Source: Acanthosoma haemorrhoidale
Taxonomy: Eukaryota; Arthropoda; Insecta; Hemiptera; Acanthosomatidae
NCBI GenBank assembly: GCA_930367205.1
Contig: OV884015.1
Coordinates: forward strand, 106,084,509 to 106,148,508
DNA: 64,000 bases
Direction: 5' to 3'
Under the pieces are notes generated by a model. It was not told the DNA's origin. It saw nothing but the letters and a program-made list of their open reading frames with translations, and made no database searches. A program made the translations under genes and the position numbers. Positions 40,406-53,546 of this stretch are shown in pieces (within the stretch, counting starts at the first letter, position 1; every line of letters begins with the position of its first letter).

Positions 40406-43229
40406 AAGGCCGAGACAGACTTTAATCACTAAGTACCAAGCACTACAGTTGATTATCTAAGTACGCAAGTGTGCCCTGTGATTAAGCCAAGACAGACTTT
40501 AATAATCTGACGTATTTTTCAATAGAATGATTTCTTCTTTTAATTTTGAATTTACATTATAATTATATTATTAAAATATTAAATGATTAAAACAGTCCGC
40601 ACATTTTGAGGACCCTACTTCCACACTTGGTCATTAGCACTGTAGCACTCTCTTAACCGCTATTTTCACGATTAATCCGGTGTTGATTATCACAGCGATG
40701 TGTCTGAAAGTCCATTTTGTTCTTACAACATTTTATCAAGGTTTATATCAACGCACATTTCCAGATTAGTGAAAATATATTTAAATAAATATTTATTTAA
40801 AGGAATTTACAATCTGCTCTAATAGGGCGTATATATATACGTAGCCTGGGATTCCCCAGATTCATCAGGGAAATGTCCTTATTCGTTAAAAAGAATTCAT
40901 GGATCAGGGATACAACCCCTTACTAACACTGCTCTTGCATCTTCGTCACTGGTGTGCAGTAACAGTGGAGACAATGAGAGACTACCTGTAGAAGAAGCCT
41001 GGGTAAGAACTCCAAAGGATGTTTTAGCATCAAAAGGTTTATTTACTGACGTTATTTCTAGCGGGGTCCTCCATTGTTTAAACCAGTAAGTCCAAATAGG
41101 GTTTAGTTTGGATTTGTACATGAGAATTTCGTTTTCAAATTTGGGATGTGATTTTTTGACTGAGAGACATGTTCCATGTTGGTCCGTTCTGAAGTTGGAA
41201 TATTAGGTTTAGAACTGAATGTGCTGTGGGATGACCAAAAATAAAAAAACCCTGCGAATAATAAATTGTTCCCATCATTCAATAACATAAATTAAATTAA
41301 ACATAAAACCAGCAATGTACAGTAACTCTTTTTAGTTAGCAAGAGTTAAAATAAGGTTTGACAATCCTTAAAATGCAAAGTAAATCGAGCTAAGGAGCTT
41401 AAGAGGAGGAGGAGAGTGGAGAAGGTGAAGTTCAATATTGCTACAGCTGAAATACAATCCGGTGTTGTATATTAGAAGTTCCTTCCTCTGTAAATAAATT
41501 TCTTCCGTGTTGTTGAATATTGTCAACTAATAATATAATATTAATAAAACCTTATACTATCATTGAATATTGTTTTGTTTGTTATTGTGAATATATCTCT
41601 TAGATTTGGATTTATTAGTGTGTTTCAACATCCATCTTCTGTTGAAAATAGGCTCTTAGAGTAAAGCGTGAGTAAAAATATTTTCTTAAAAATTAAAACT
41701 ATTCTAAAACGTAAACTTTCCGTTTGGAAGATCTTTGTTGATGATGAAAAGAGAGATATGGCCCGAGGACGATACAAACAACACACAGTGCACTTCACAA
41801 ATGGACTGAGCTTTACATTTGTAACAATTTGTATTCACAAATTTTTAAGAGATACCAATCATATAGCTGAGTGGTTAGCTTCACTGTTTGCAAGTTCACA
41901 AGTCTTTTGGGGCTTGTACACTTGTTAATTAAGTATTAAGCCCACTATCTCATTATTTAGTAGGGGTATGATGTTATAAGGAAAATGCAGCGGAAGCTAG
42001 TTTTTTTGTTAAATTAGGAATGACAAAACGAATGAAATATGGAAAAATAATCTTATATTTAGCATTAAAATAAAACAGTAATCACTATACTTTATATACA
42101 TTACATATAACATGAATAATAATAAATCATATAATTTTATAAAATATTTCTTACATTATTAATTTTTACATAGCAGTTTATGAAATTTCTATGATTAAAT
42201 TGCATGAATTGTTCCCTTTTAATTTTTTATTAAATTATGACATTATATAATTCGGGAAGTAGGACAAGTAATACACAAATACAATAATAATCGTCATCAT
42301 GGCAATAAAAGCCTTAGCATATACATCGGTCTGACAATACGGTTATAAGACATCGTACTAATAAATCCCAGACATACTTGAAGGTTAATAAAAAAAATTA
42401 TTTGATAATAATTCAATTAGTATATGATAATGATTTGGGGTACAAAAAATAATTGGAATACAAATATTTTAGGCTCATGACGTCATGATATATCTTGATT
42501 GTTAAAGTTTGTGAAGTCTGTTGTTGTCTGCATGAAGATAACTGAATGAAGCCTGCTGATAGGCTGCTAAGTAGTACGAGCCTTCGACATCTGCAATAGT
42601 GATACAAATTAGTTATAAATGCAAAATAAGAATAAAATAAATAGAAAATCTTCTTATGACTAATGATTTCATATCATCCTCATAATTTAAAAATGGTTTA
42701 TACCAAAAATAGAGAAAAATTCGTCCATATCTTTTGAAATCGTTGTACATTATTTCATTTACTAAAATAAATCGAAAAAATTTTACCTTTAAATTTGATG
42801 ATATGATTGTAGTTGTGATCACCAGTGATCCAGGTGGGATGACTCCGTGCTCTTTGGATGGTGGAGTTTCATGTATACATCATGTCCACATAATGCCAAT
42901 AATGAATTTTTTCAGGCTCCTTACTAGATAGTTAGGGTCACTAGGCAGATGAGGTATTCATTTTTTTTCTGAAATAAATTTGGTTATACATACAAAGTCA
43001 TATTACAATAAATATAAAAAATCTTCTAATATGAAAACAGTTTAATATCATCCTTATAAATAAAAAAAGCTAATTCAAAATATAAATAAAAGTTGGTAAC
43101 ATAATTTTGCGTAAAAAAATCATGCATATGTACGTATGTAAAACAGTTATATAAGTTGAGGGAATCAACTGATATCGGTTTCAAATTATCACTTCTATCT
43201 ACAGACTCTAATTACAACTTTAAAAACTT

Positions 43230-44500
43230 TCAGTATCTCTTATCAATGTAACCTTTCTCAAATACTATACTGTACTTAACTATAAATCTTTCTATTTTCA
43301 TATCATCTAATTTTATTTTGAACCCGTCTTCTTCGATATGATCATTAAAATTCACTTTAACTTCTTCATTTTTTTCTTTCTTCTTCTCTGTATTTCTTGT
43401 TTCATCTTCTTTCTTCTGTATTATTTGTAGATTCTCATTATGGATTAATCTAAACATTTTTATAATATCTAATCCTTTAAGAAAATCTTCAAAATAATCT
43501 CTCTTGACAATGAACACATCAACATATTTTCTATGTCAAAAATGTTTAATTTTTGAGTTACTAAACTTTTTTTTCACACCATTGACTGTTTTTAAAAGTA
43601 TCTTATTTACTTCTTCTGTCTTTTTCTTTATATTAGTTAATTTTGAATTTATTATAGAGCATTGGGATCCTGGATCGGATGTCCCATTTACCTGTTACTT
43701 CTCTTTTTATGATATTTTTACTTTAATCAATGGTGTGGTTATTCGTTTTTATGTTCAGTAATTAGATCTACTTCTAATACTAAGTTGCTTTCTATTATTC
43801 TAGTTTCATTTTTTATCTATTTTAAACCGGCATGAAGCATCTTCATGATCCCTGATACAATTGTTTAATTGTTCACAGTTATTCCATGGATTTTTCTCTT
43901 GAAATTTGTTTTTACTGTACAGGTTTTCCATTTTTCTTTGTTATGAATTTTTTTTGTTCACTAGGCCCTCACATTTTTTAATTTCATAAAATAATCTAGA
44001 TGAATTCTCACGTTTTTCTTGATCTATCTTTTTTCTGATAAAGTAGGTAAACCCGCAGTTAGTGCATGGATCTTTTCCCTTGAAATTTGTTTTTACTGTA
44101 CAGGTTTTCCATTTTCCTTTGTTATGAATTTTTTTTGTTTACTAGGCCCTCACATTTTATAATTTTATAAAATATTCTAGATGAATTATCACGTTTTTCT
44201 TGATCTATCTTTTTTCTGATAAAGTAGGTAAACCTGCTATAAGCTATTATAAAGATATAAGCATCACTAAAGACTGTTTAGCATTTGAGTTTTCGCATGT
44301 AAGCTTCTCAATCATAAACTTTTCTGCTATATGTTTTAAATTTAGTTGATTCTCTTTCTTCTGTGTGGATTCAATCTTATTTTTTCTCATGATTGTTCCG
44401 CATTTAAATCATCAAAATACATTGTTTTCATTTTCTCTGTTAATGTAATCCACACTGTCTTCTCTTGACCTCTCTTACTAAAACTATTTTTCAGTCTTTT
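43230..44500 (-). pseudogene. Broken Ty3/Gypsy relict, unit D
   Basis: As in unit A, with NFNDHIEEDG in place of NFNEHIEEDG in the linker stretch; this change is shared only with unit E, linking these two neighbours. Confidence 0.83.
43885..44237 (-). repeat. 180-bp minisatellite, unit D (2 copies)
   Basis: Two monomers of different subtypes; the second has the private variant GTTTACTAGG for GTTCACTAGG. Confidence 0.83.
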
Positions 44501-45568
44501 ATAAATATAATTATTTTATAAAGTTGGTAACAAAATTGTGCGAACAATAATCATGCATATATCTTTATCTATCATTTATATTATTTACTTATATTATAAG
44601 AATAAAATCTTCTCATACGAAGGCAGTTTAATATCATACTTACGAATAAAAAAAAGTTTGCTAAAAAAATAAATAAAAGCTGAAAAAATATTTTGCGTAC
44701 AAAAATCATGCATATATATTTTGCTATCAATTATATTATTTACTTATATTATAAAAAAACAAATATTCTCACATGAACACAGTCCATTATAATCTTTATA
44801 AATAAATAAATCGTTATTCATCTTAAGGTAAAAAATTCATATTGTGCTTAAAAATAAAAAAAGTTTATTCAAATAATAAATAAAAACATTATACTTACAA
44901 ATATCATGCATATATATCTATCATTTATATTATTTACTTATATGGTAAGAAAAAAAATGTCTCATGCGAAAACAGTTTAATATCATCCTTATATATCAAG
45001 AAATTGTTATATATAAAAATAAAAAGAAAAATTGGTTAAAAAAAATGGTTATAAAAATCATGCATGTATATATATCTATCATTCATATCATTATTTACTT
45101 TCTCATTACTATTATACTCACTCATTACTATATATATGATTTCTCATAGGACAACAGTTAATTATCATCCTTAATAATCAAATAAGATTATTCAATAATT
45201 TATACCCAACAGATTTCCAGATATTGACACCACGACTCTAACTGTTTTTTAGGAGTGAACTATTCCAGAGACGAAGATACTTGCTATCTTAACTACAGGC
45301 CACTACGATACACCATACAGACCACAGATGTTGGTAGGCTAGGGGAAGTAGAAGGGTTAAGTCTTTGAAATATTGACCGAACCTTTTTGACCTAATGACA
45401 ACTATCAATATGTTAAAATAAATTACCGTAAGACCATAAAATTATATCTTTCAGAGACCGTAAGCTTAACCATAGCAATGAAGACTATATCCAATTTTTA
45501 TGAGACTATACAAAATTTTATTTCACCAGGACCATATTTAATTGAACGCAGCAGAATTAATCTCTAGC

Positions 45569-46063
45569 CTAATCAATCGTAACAATGTTAACCTTAAGTA
45601 GTCCTGGATTCTTCTCATAAAACTCCACACCCCTATCAGAAAGCCATGCTGAAATTGCTGGCTTAAGTTTAGGCTGTCCATCAAGGGAGTGCAACCCTCT
45701 ACCCGTTATAACAGAAACAAAAGTGGTCTTACGACCGGAATCTCGAAGCCTGGAAGTGACTTCATCTATGAAGAGGTCAAGTACGTCCAGAGCTTCGGAC
45801 ACGAATAGGAAATGCAAATCTAAACGTGTCCATGTATCATTCACATGATACCTAATAATCGACCTAGCAGACAAAGGCCTAATCCTTCTACCTCCCTCGG
45901 TACTCCACCTGGTCTTTGTGTAAGGCGGTTGATCTAAAGGTGTGAGGAAGCAAATAGCTTCGTCTACGGAATCGTTCACTCCGGCTAAAACAAAAGTTAG
46001 TGTTTGTTCGTCCATGTCTGGGAATCTGTCGGATAAATAAGTTAACGAAGTAGACTTACTCAT
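45569..46063 (-). CDS. CUE-Smr domain protein, unit D copy, 164 aa
   Basis: Majority protein sequence. The unit is free of insertions, so the gene has its presumed native context: poly(A) signal on the 3' side, and a GTAAGT donor-like site about 570 bp upstream of the ATG. The immediate upstream sequence is of the type shared by units A to D. Confidence 0.7.
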   Translation of the reverse strand: MSKSTSLTYLSDRFPDMDEQTLTFVLAGVNDSVDEAICFLTPLDQPPYTKTRWSTEGGRRIRPLSARSIIRYHVNDTWTRLDLHFLFVSEALDVLDLFIDEVTSRLRDSGRKTTFVSVITGRGLHSLDGQPKLKPAISAWLSDRGVEFYEKNPGLLKVNIVTID

Positions 46064-46884
46064 TACGGCGATGATGATCGGGACACTGTATCCAATATGT
46101 GCACACTTTAAAAGTCAGAGCTGGACTGACTGAAATCATAGGAAAGTTTGCAAGTGACGGTGGAGTGGGGGACCCAGGTACCGAAATTCTTTATATTGGC
46201 AAACCCTCACCCAGGTAAAAACATCTTTTGACCTGGTGTAAATGTCTAAAAAAGACGATTTCTCTTTACTTCTATTTTTTTTTATACATGGAAAGAAACT
46301 ACTATTATTTTTTTAAAATTTGAATTCAAAACCGAGGTTAATAGTTCTGTTTTACAGAAGACCTAAAGGAGAATTATTTCGGGCACGAATAATATAAGTG
46401 ATCAATTGTAGTCTCATAATTATTATGTGAGCGGGGAAATATACCAAATATTGCAGGTTCCAGAAAAAAACTCTAGGTTTTTTTATTGTTCCTTGGTGGC
46501 TAGAATGCACAGAAACCTTCGACACATTTTCAAGTCTACCTATTCTTTCAAAAAAACGTCATATTGTAAAAATAGTAAACAAATACAACGAATAATAAAA
46601 CAAAAGGCCGTAGTTAGGAAAACGCACGTGGGAGAGCACTTACCATGAACAAATCAATTATGATACGGAATTTTTTCTACAGTATCGATAATATGTGACG
46701 ACTGAAGGCGACAATTGTGTAAACAAATAATGTAAATACAGCTGAAGAAAAGTCCGACCTCCCCACCAACCCCGCTTCTGAGTTAACAGTGATTTTCTTG
46801 AAACTTGAGAGAAGTTAGAATTTTAGTTTTGCCAAAGATTGAGGCAGACTAGAAGGTGTGTGTCATGATCTGCCAAGACTTTCA

Positions 46885-47055
46885 AAGCACTAAGTACCAA
46901 GCACCACAGTTGATTATCTAAGTACGCAAGTGTGCCATGTGATTAAGCCGAGACAGACTTTAAGCACTAAGTAACAAGCACTACAGTTGATTATCTAAGT
47001 ACGCAAGTGCGCCCTGTGATTAAGCAGAGACAGACTTTAAGCACTAAGTACCAAG
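46885..47055. repeat. 77-bp tandem repeat, unit D
   Basis: 2.2 copies, continued at 47662-47757. The right end goes directly into AATCTGACGTATTTTTC with no TAA run. Confidence 0.83.
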
Positions 47056-47661
47056 CCGATATTTCCGATTTTAGTTCTTCCCTTAATTGATCAAACTTCC
47101 CGCTCAACTCTTTTTGTTCTTTATTATTTTCTTTAAGTGCGTTATTTTGACTGTTTAATTTTTCGTTTATTTCTTTATTATTTTCTTTCAATTTAATTAT
47201 TTTCTGTTAAATTGACTGTTTAATTGGGCAAGGACCTGTTGCAACATCTTTGTCGTAGTGTTTCCACTCGGATTTACTTTGGGTTCGGGGTGTGGGTTCC
47301 CTGTTTTAGAGGCTGCGTTTGACCCAAAAGGTAGGCAGTATACCTGAATCTGACCTGGACATATTTGTTTTCGTGTGTGTACAACAAATGTGAAATTATG
47401 AGAAAATATAAATTGTTAGTGGTTAGTACTAGTTATTATTCTAACATGCAATACCTCACAATTCCTTTGGTTTCTTTAGAATTTTTTAAGTTAATCCCGG
47501 AGCGGCCCCCATTGAAACCTACCTTATTTTTTACCATTTATTTTTCTACTTTATTTGATCAATTTACCTTAACTAATTTGGCAGGTCCGTCATGAGATTT
47601 TTAAATCAAATTGTTTTATGTCTTTGACATAGGAATTTATCCCGATTGAATCCCTGAGATT
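47056..47661 (-). pseudogene. 5' end of second LTR retroelement, unit D
   Basis: The coiled-coil frame (to about 47191) reads MKENNKEINEKLNSQNNALK and is open into the 77-bp repeat, but the upstream MLQQVLAQLNSQ part is separated by a stop. Confidence 0.58.
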
Positions 47662-50484
47662 AAGCCGAGACAGACTTTAATCACTAAGTACCAAGCACTA
47701 CAGTTGATTATCTAAGTACGCAAGTGTGCCCTGTGATTAAGCCAAGACAGACTTTAATAATCTGACGTATTTTTCAATAGAATGATTTCTTCTTTTAATT
47801 TTGAATTTACATTATAATTATATTATTAAAATATTAAATGATTAAAACAGTCCGCACATTTTGAGGACCCTACTTCCACACTTGGTCATTAGCACTGTAG
47901 CACTCTCTTAACCGCTATTTTCACGATTAATCCGGTGTTGATTATCACAGCGATGTGTCTGAAAGTCCATTTTGTTCTTACAACATTTTATCAAGGTTTA
48001 TATCAACGCACATTTCCAGATTAGTGAAAATATATTTAAATAAATATTTATTTAAAGGAATTTACAATCTGCTCTAATAGGGCGTATATATATACATAGC
48101 CTGGGATTCCCCAGATTCATCAGGGAAATGTCCTTATTCGTTAAAAAGAATTCATGGATCAGGGATACAACCCCTTACTAACACTGCTCTTGCATCTTCG
48201 TCACTGGTGTGCAGTAACAGTGGAGACAATGAGAGACTACCTGTAGAAGAAGCCTGGGTAAGAACTCCAAAGGATGTTTTAGCATCAAAAGGTTTATTTA
48301 CTAACGTTATTTCTAGCGGGGTCCTCCATTGTTTAAACCAGTAAGTCCAAATAGGGTTTAGTTTGGATTTGTACATGAGAATTTCGTTTTCAAATTTGGG
48401 ATGTGATTTTTTGACTGAGAGACATGTTCCATGTTGGTCCGTTCTGAAGTTGGAATATTAGGTTTAGAACTGAATGTGCTGTGGGATGACCAAAAATAAA
48501 AAAACCCTGCGAATAATAAATTGTTCCCATCATTCAATAACATAAATTAAATTAAACATAAAACCAGCAATGTACAGTAACTCTTTTTAGTTAGCAAGAG
48601 TTAAAATAAGGTTTGACAATCCTTAAAATGCAAAGTAAATCGAGCTAAGGAGCTTAAGAGGAGGAGGAGAGTGGAGAAGGTGAAGTTCAATATTGCTACA
48701 GCTGAAATACAATCCGGTGTTGTATATTAGAAGTTCCTTCCTCTGTAAATAAATTTCTTCCGTGTTGTTGAATATTGTCAACTAATAATATAATATGAAT
48801 AAAACCTTATACTATCATTGAATATTGTTTTGTTTGTTATTGTGAATATATCTCTTAGATTTGGATTTATTAGTGTGTTTCAACATCCATCTTCTGTTGA
48901 AAATAGGCTCTTAGAGTAAAGCGTGAGTAAAAATATTTTCTAAAAATTAAAACTATTCTAAAACGTAAACTTTCCGTTTGGAAGATTTTTGTTGATGATG
49001 AAAAGAGAGATATGCCCCGAGGACGATACAAACAACACACAGTGCACTTCACAAATGGACTGAGCTTTACATTTGTAACAATTTGTATTCACAAATTTTT
49101 AAGAGATACCAATCATATAGCTGAGTGGTTAGCTTCACTGTTTGCAAGTTCACAAGTCTTTTGGGGCTTGTACACTTGTTAATTAAGTATTAAGCCCACT
49201 ATCTCATTATTTAGTAGGGGTATGATGTTATAAGGAAAATGCAGCGGAAGCTAGTTTTTTTGTTAAATTAGGAATGACAAAACGAATGAAATATGGATAA
49301 ATAATCTTATATTTAGCATTAAAATAAAACAGTAATCACTATACTTTATATACATTACATATAACATGAATAATAATAAATCATATAATTTTATAAAATA
49401 TTTCTTACATTATTAATTTTTACATAGCAGTTTATGAAATTTCTATGATTAAATTGCATGAATTGTTCCCTTTTAATTTTTTATTAAATTATGACATTAT
49501 ATAATTCGGGAAGTAGGACAAGTAATACACAAATACAATAATAATCGTCATCATGGCAATAAAAGCCTTAGCATATACATCGGTCTGACAATACGGTTAT
49601 AAGACATCGTACTAATAAATCCCAGACATACTTGAAGGTTAATAAAAAAAATTATTTGATAATAATTCAATTAGTATATGATAATGATTTGGGGTACAAA
49701 AAATAATTGGAATACAAATATTTTAGGCTCATGACGTCATGATATATCTTGATTGTTAAAGTTTGTGAAGTCTGTTGTTGTCTGCATGAAGATAACTGAA
49801 TGAAGTCTGCTGATAGGCTGCTAAGTAGTACGAGCCTTCGACATCTGCAATAGTGATACAAATTAGTTATAAATGCAAAATAAGAATAAAATAAATAGAA
49901 AATCTTCTTATGACTAATGATTTCATATCATCCTCATAATTTAAAAATGGTTTATACCAAAAATAGAGAAAAATTCGTCCATATCTTTTGAGATCGTTGT
50001 ACATTATTTCATTTACTAAAATAAATCGAAAAAATTTTACCTTTAAATTTGATGATATGATTGTAGTTGTGATCACCAGTGATCCAGGTGGGATGACTCC
50101 GTGCTCTTTGGATGGTGGAGTTTCATGTATACATCATGTCCACATAATGCCAATAATGAATTTTTTCAGGCTCCTTACTAGATAGTTAGGGTCACTAGGC
50201 AGATGAGGTATTCATTTTTTTTCTGAAATAAATTTGGTTATACATACAAAGTCATATTACAATAAATATAAAAAAATCTTCTAATATGAAAACAGTTTAA
50301 TATCATCCTTATAAATAAAAAAAGCTAATTCAAAATATAAATAAAAGTTGGTAACATAATTTTGCGTAAAAAAATCATGCATATGTACGTATGTAAAACA
50401 GTTATATAAGTTGAGGGAATCAACTGATATCGGTTTCAAATTATCACTTCTATCTACAGACTCTAATTACAACTTTAAAAACTT

Positions 50485-51652
50485 TCAGTATCTCTTATCA
50501 ATGTAACCTTTCTCAAATACTATACTGTACTTAACTATAAATCTTTCTATTTTCATATCATCTAATTTTATTTTGAACCCGTCTTCTTCGATATGATCAT
50601 TAAAATTCACTTTAACTTCTTCATTTTTTTCTTTCTTCTTCTCTGTATTTCTTGTTTCATCTTCTTTCTTCTGTATTATTTGTAGATTCTCATTATGGAT
50701 TAATCTAAACATTTTTATAATATCTAATCCTTTAAGAAAATCTTCAAAATAATCTCTCTTGACAATGAACACATCAACATATTTTCTATGTCAAAAATGT
50801 TTAATTTTTGAGTTACTAAACTTTTTTTTCACACCATTGATTACCTGTTACTTCTCTTTTTATGATATTTTTACTTTAATCAATGGTGTGGTTATTCGTT
50901 TTTATGTTCAGTAATTAGATCTACTTCTAATACTAAGTTGCTTCCTATTATTCTAGTTTCATTTTTTATCTATTTTAAACCGGCATGAAGCATCTTCATG
51001 ATCCCTGATACAATTGTTTAATTGTTCACAGTTATTCCATGGATTTTTCTCTTGAAATTTGTTTTTACTGTACAGGTTTTCCATTTTCCTTTGTTATGAA
51101 TTTTTTTTGTTCACTAGGCCCTCACATTTTCTAATTTTATAAAATATTCTAGATGAATTATCACGTTTTTCTTGATCTATCTTTTTTCTGATAAAGTAGG
51201 TAAACCTGCAGTTAGTGCATGGATTTTTCCCTTGAAATTTTTTTTTACTCTACAGGTTTTTCATTTTTCTTTGTTATGAATTTTTTTCGTTCACTAGGCC
51301 CTCACATTTTATAATTTTATAAAATATTCTAGATGAATTATCACGTTATTCTTGATCTATCTTTTTTCTGATAAAGTAGGTAAACCTGCTATAAGCTATT
51401 ATAAAGATATAAGCATCACTAAAGACTGTTTAGCATTTGAGTTTTCGCATGTAAGCTTCTCAATCATAAACTTTTCTGCTATATGTTTTAAATTTAGTTG
51501 ATTCTCTTTCTTCTGTGTGGATTCAATCTTATTTTTTCTCATGATTGTTCCGCATTTAAATCATCAAAATACATTGTTTTCATTTTCTCTGTTAATGTAA
51601 TCCACACTGTCTTCTCTTGACCTCTCTTACTAAAACTATTTTTCGGTCTTTT
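50485..51652 (-). pseudogene. Broken Ty3/Gypsy relict, unit E, protease deleted
   Basis: As in unit D, but 102 bp are missing at 50840 (CACCATTGA joined to TTACCTGTT), which removes the remnant of the protease active site. Confidence 0.83.
51038..51389 (-). repeat. 180-bp minisatellite, unit E (2 copies)
   Basis: Two copies resembling the unit A pair rather than the adjacent unit D pair, although the flanking relict is closer to unit D. The array therefore has its own exchange history. Confidence 0.83.
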
Positions 51653-52720
51653 ATAAATATAATTATTTTATAAAGTTGGTAACAAAATTGTGCGAACAAT
51701 AATCATGCATATATCTTTATCTATCATTTATATTATTTACTTATATTATAAGAATAAAATCTTCTCATACGAAGGCAGTTTAATATCAAACTTATGAATA
51801 AAAAAAAGTTTGCTAAAAAAATAAATAAAAGCTGAAAAAATATTTTGCGTACAAAAATCATGCATATATATTTTGCTATCAATTATATTATTTACTTATA
51901 TTATAAAAAAACAAATATTCTCATATGAACACAGTCCATTATAATCTTTATAAATAAATAAATCGTTATTCATCTTAAGGTAAAAAATTCATATTGTGCT
52001 TAAAAATAAAAAAAGTTTATTCAAATAATAAATAAAAACATTATACTTACAAATATCATGCATATATATCTATCATTTATATTATTTACTTATATGGTAA
52101 GAAAAAAAATGTCTCATGCGAAAACAGTTTAATATCATCCTTATATATCAAGAAATTGTTATATATAAAAATAAAAAGAAAAATTGGTTAAAAAAAATGG
52201 TTATAAAAATCATGCATGTATATATATCTATCATTCATATCATTATTTACTTTCTCACTACTATTATACTCACTCATTACTATATATATGATTTCTCATA
52301 GGACAACAGTTAATTATCATCCTTAATAATCAAATAAGATTATTCAATAATTTATACCCAACAGATTTCCAGATATTGACACCACGACTCTAACTGTTTT
52401 TTAGGAGTGAACTATTCCAGAGACGAAGATACTTGCTATCTTAACTACAGGCCACTACGATACACCATACAGACCACAGATGTTGGTAGGCTAGGGGAAG
52501 TAGAAGGGTTAAGTCTTTGAAATATTGACCGAACCTTTTTGACCTAATGACAACTATCAATATGTTAAAATAAATTACCGTAAGACCATAAAATTATATC
52601 TTTCAGAGACCGTAAGCTTAACCATAGCAATGAAGACTATATCCAATTTTTATGAGATTATACAAAATTTTATTTCACCAGGACCATATTTAATTGAACG
52701 CAGCAGAATTAATCTCTAGC

Positions 52721-53215
52721 CTAATCAATCGTAACAATGTTAACCTTAAGTAGTCCTGGATTCTTCTCATAAAACTCCACACCCCTATCAGAAAGCCATG
52801 CTGAAATTGCTGGCTTAAGTTTAGGCTGTCCATCAAGGGAGTGCAACCCTCTACCCGTTATAACAGAAACAAAAGTGGTCTTACGACCGGAATCTCGAAG
52901 CCTGGAAGTGACTTCATCTATGAAGAGGTCAAGTACGTCCAGAGCTTCGGACACGAATAGGAAATGCAAATCTAAACGTGTCCATGTATCATTCACATGA
53001 TACCTAATAATCGACCTAGCAGACAAAGGCCTAATCCTTCTACCTCCCTCGGTACTCCACCTGGTCTTTGTGTAAGGCGGTTGATCTAAAGGTGTGAGGA
53101 AGCAAATAGCTTCGTCTACGGAATCGTTCACTCCGGCTAAAACAAAAGTTAGTGTTTGTTCGTCCATGTCTGGGAATCTGTCGGATAAATAAGTTAACGA
53201 AGTAGACTTACTCAT
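52721..53215 (-). CDS. CUE-Smr domain protein, unit E copy, 164 aa (possible 190 aa)
   Basis: Majority protein sequence from the conserved ATG at 53215. Here the frame is also open upstream to an ATG at 53293, adding 26 mostly hydrophobic residues (MISVSPALTF to FIVIM). In units A to D a 2-bp difference puts this extension out of frame, so the conserved ATG is the better start. The possible intron acceptor TTTCAG lies inside the extension, which would make it non-coding. Confidence 0.7.
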   Translation of the reverse strand: MSKSTSLTYLSDRFPDMDEQTLTFVLAGVNDSVDEAICFLTPLDQPPYTKTRWSTEGGRRIRPLSARSIIRYHVNDTWTRLDLHFLFVSEALDVLDLFIDEVTSRLRDSGRKTTFVSVITGRGLHSLDGQPKLKPAISAWLSDRGVEFYEKNPGLLKVNIVTID

Positions 53216-53216
53216 T

Positions 53217-53546
53217 ATGACGATGAAGATTGGTACACACTGTATCCAAAATGTGCACTCTTTAAAAGTCAGAGCTGGACTGACTGAAATCATAGGAAAG
53301 TTTGCAAGTGACGGTGGAGTGGGGGACCCAGGTACCGAAATTCTTTATATTGGCAAACCCTCACCCAGGTATAAACATCTTTTGACTTGGTATAAATGTC
53401 TAAAAAAGACGATTTCTCTTTACTTCTATTTTTTTTTATACATGGAAAGAAACTACTATTTTTTTAATTTGAATTCAAAACCGAGGTTAATACTTCTGTT
53501 TTACAGAAGACCTAAAGGAGAATTATTTCGGGGACGAATAATATAA
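53217..53546 (+). CDS. Candidate two-exon small gene opposite the CUE-Smr start, unit E
   Basis: Plus-strand ATG one base from the minus-strand CUE-Smr ATG, head to head. Exon 1 (53217-53368) reads through RAGLTEIIGKFASDGG and GTEILYIGKPSP to CCCAG|GTATAA. After a 138-bp T-rich interval with TTAATAC and TTTTACAG, exon 2 (53507-53546) reads RPKGELFRGRII and stops. The spliced product would be 63 residues; the frame is also open without splicing (109 residues). I do not recognise the protein. Its frame is broken in units A to D by the 2-bp difference, so it may be chance or an antisense remnant. Confidence 0.25.
   Translation: MTMKIGTHCIQNVHSLKVRAGLTEIIGKFASDGGVGDPGTEILYIGKPSPRYKHLLTWYKCLKKTISLYFYFFLYMERNYYFFNLNSKPRLILLFYRRPKGELFRGRII

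Larger units (their letters stand above)
36438..40839. repeat. Array unit C, internally deleted (4.4 kb)
   Basis: The first 2.27 kb (36438-38704) match other units, then the sequence jumps from GTTGGTAACATAA, which elsewhere precedes the gypsy relict, into the CUE-Smr gene at TAGCTTCGTC. By comparison with unit A about 2.86 kb is missing, including the whole relict, the minisatellite, the AT-rich repeats and the 3' two thirds of the gene. The join has at most 2 bp of shared sequence. The remainder (38815-40839: spacer, 77-bp repeats, LTR relict, tail) is normal. Confidence 0.9.
40840..48094. repeat. Array unit D (7.25 kb)
   Basis: Standard layout without foreign insertions and thus a good reference unit: 40840-42610 no recognised gene; 42611-43229 AT-rich; relict 43230-44500; AT-rich repeats 44501-45200; CUE-Smr 45569-46063; spacer to 46884; 77-bp repeats and LTR relict 46885-47757; tail to 48094. 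The start motif has CGTAGCC in place of CATAGCC. Confidence 0.9.

Noticed and set aside
40897..41121. 74-codon minus-strand frame in units D and E containing NPIWTYWFKQW
   Set aside because: It is open only because one base turns a stop into Trp in units D and E; elsewhere the frame is interrupted. The brief likeness to Jockey C-terminal text is too short to support a relict.
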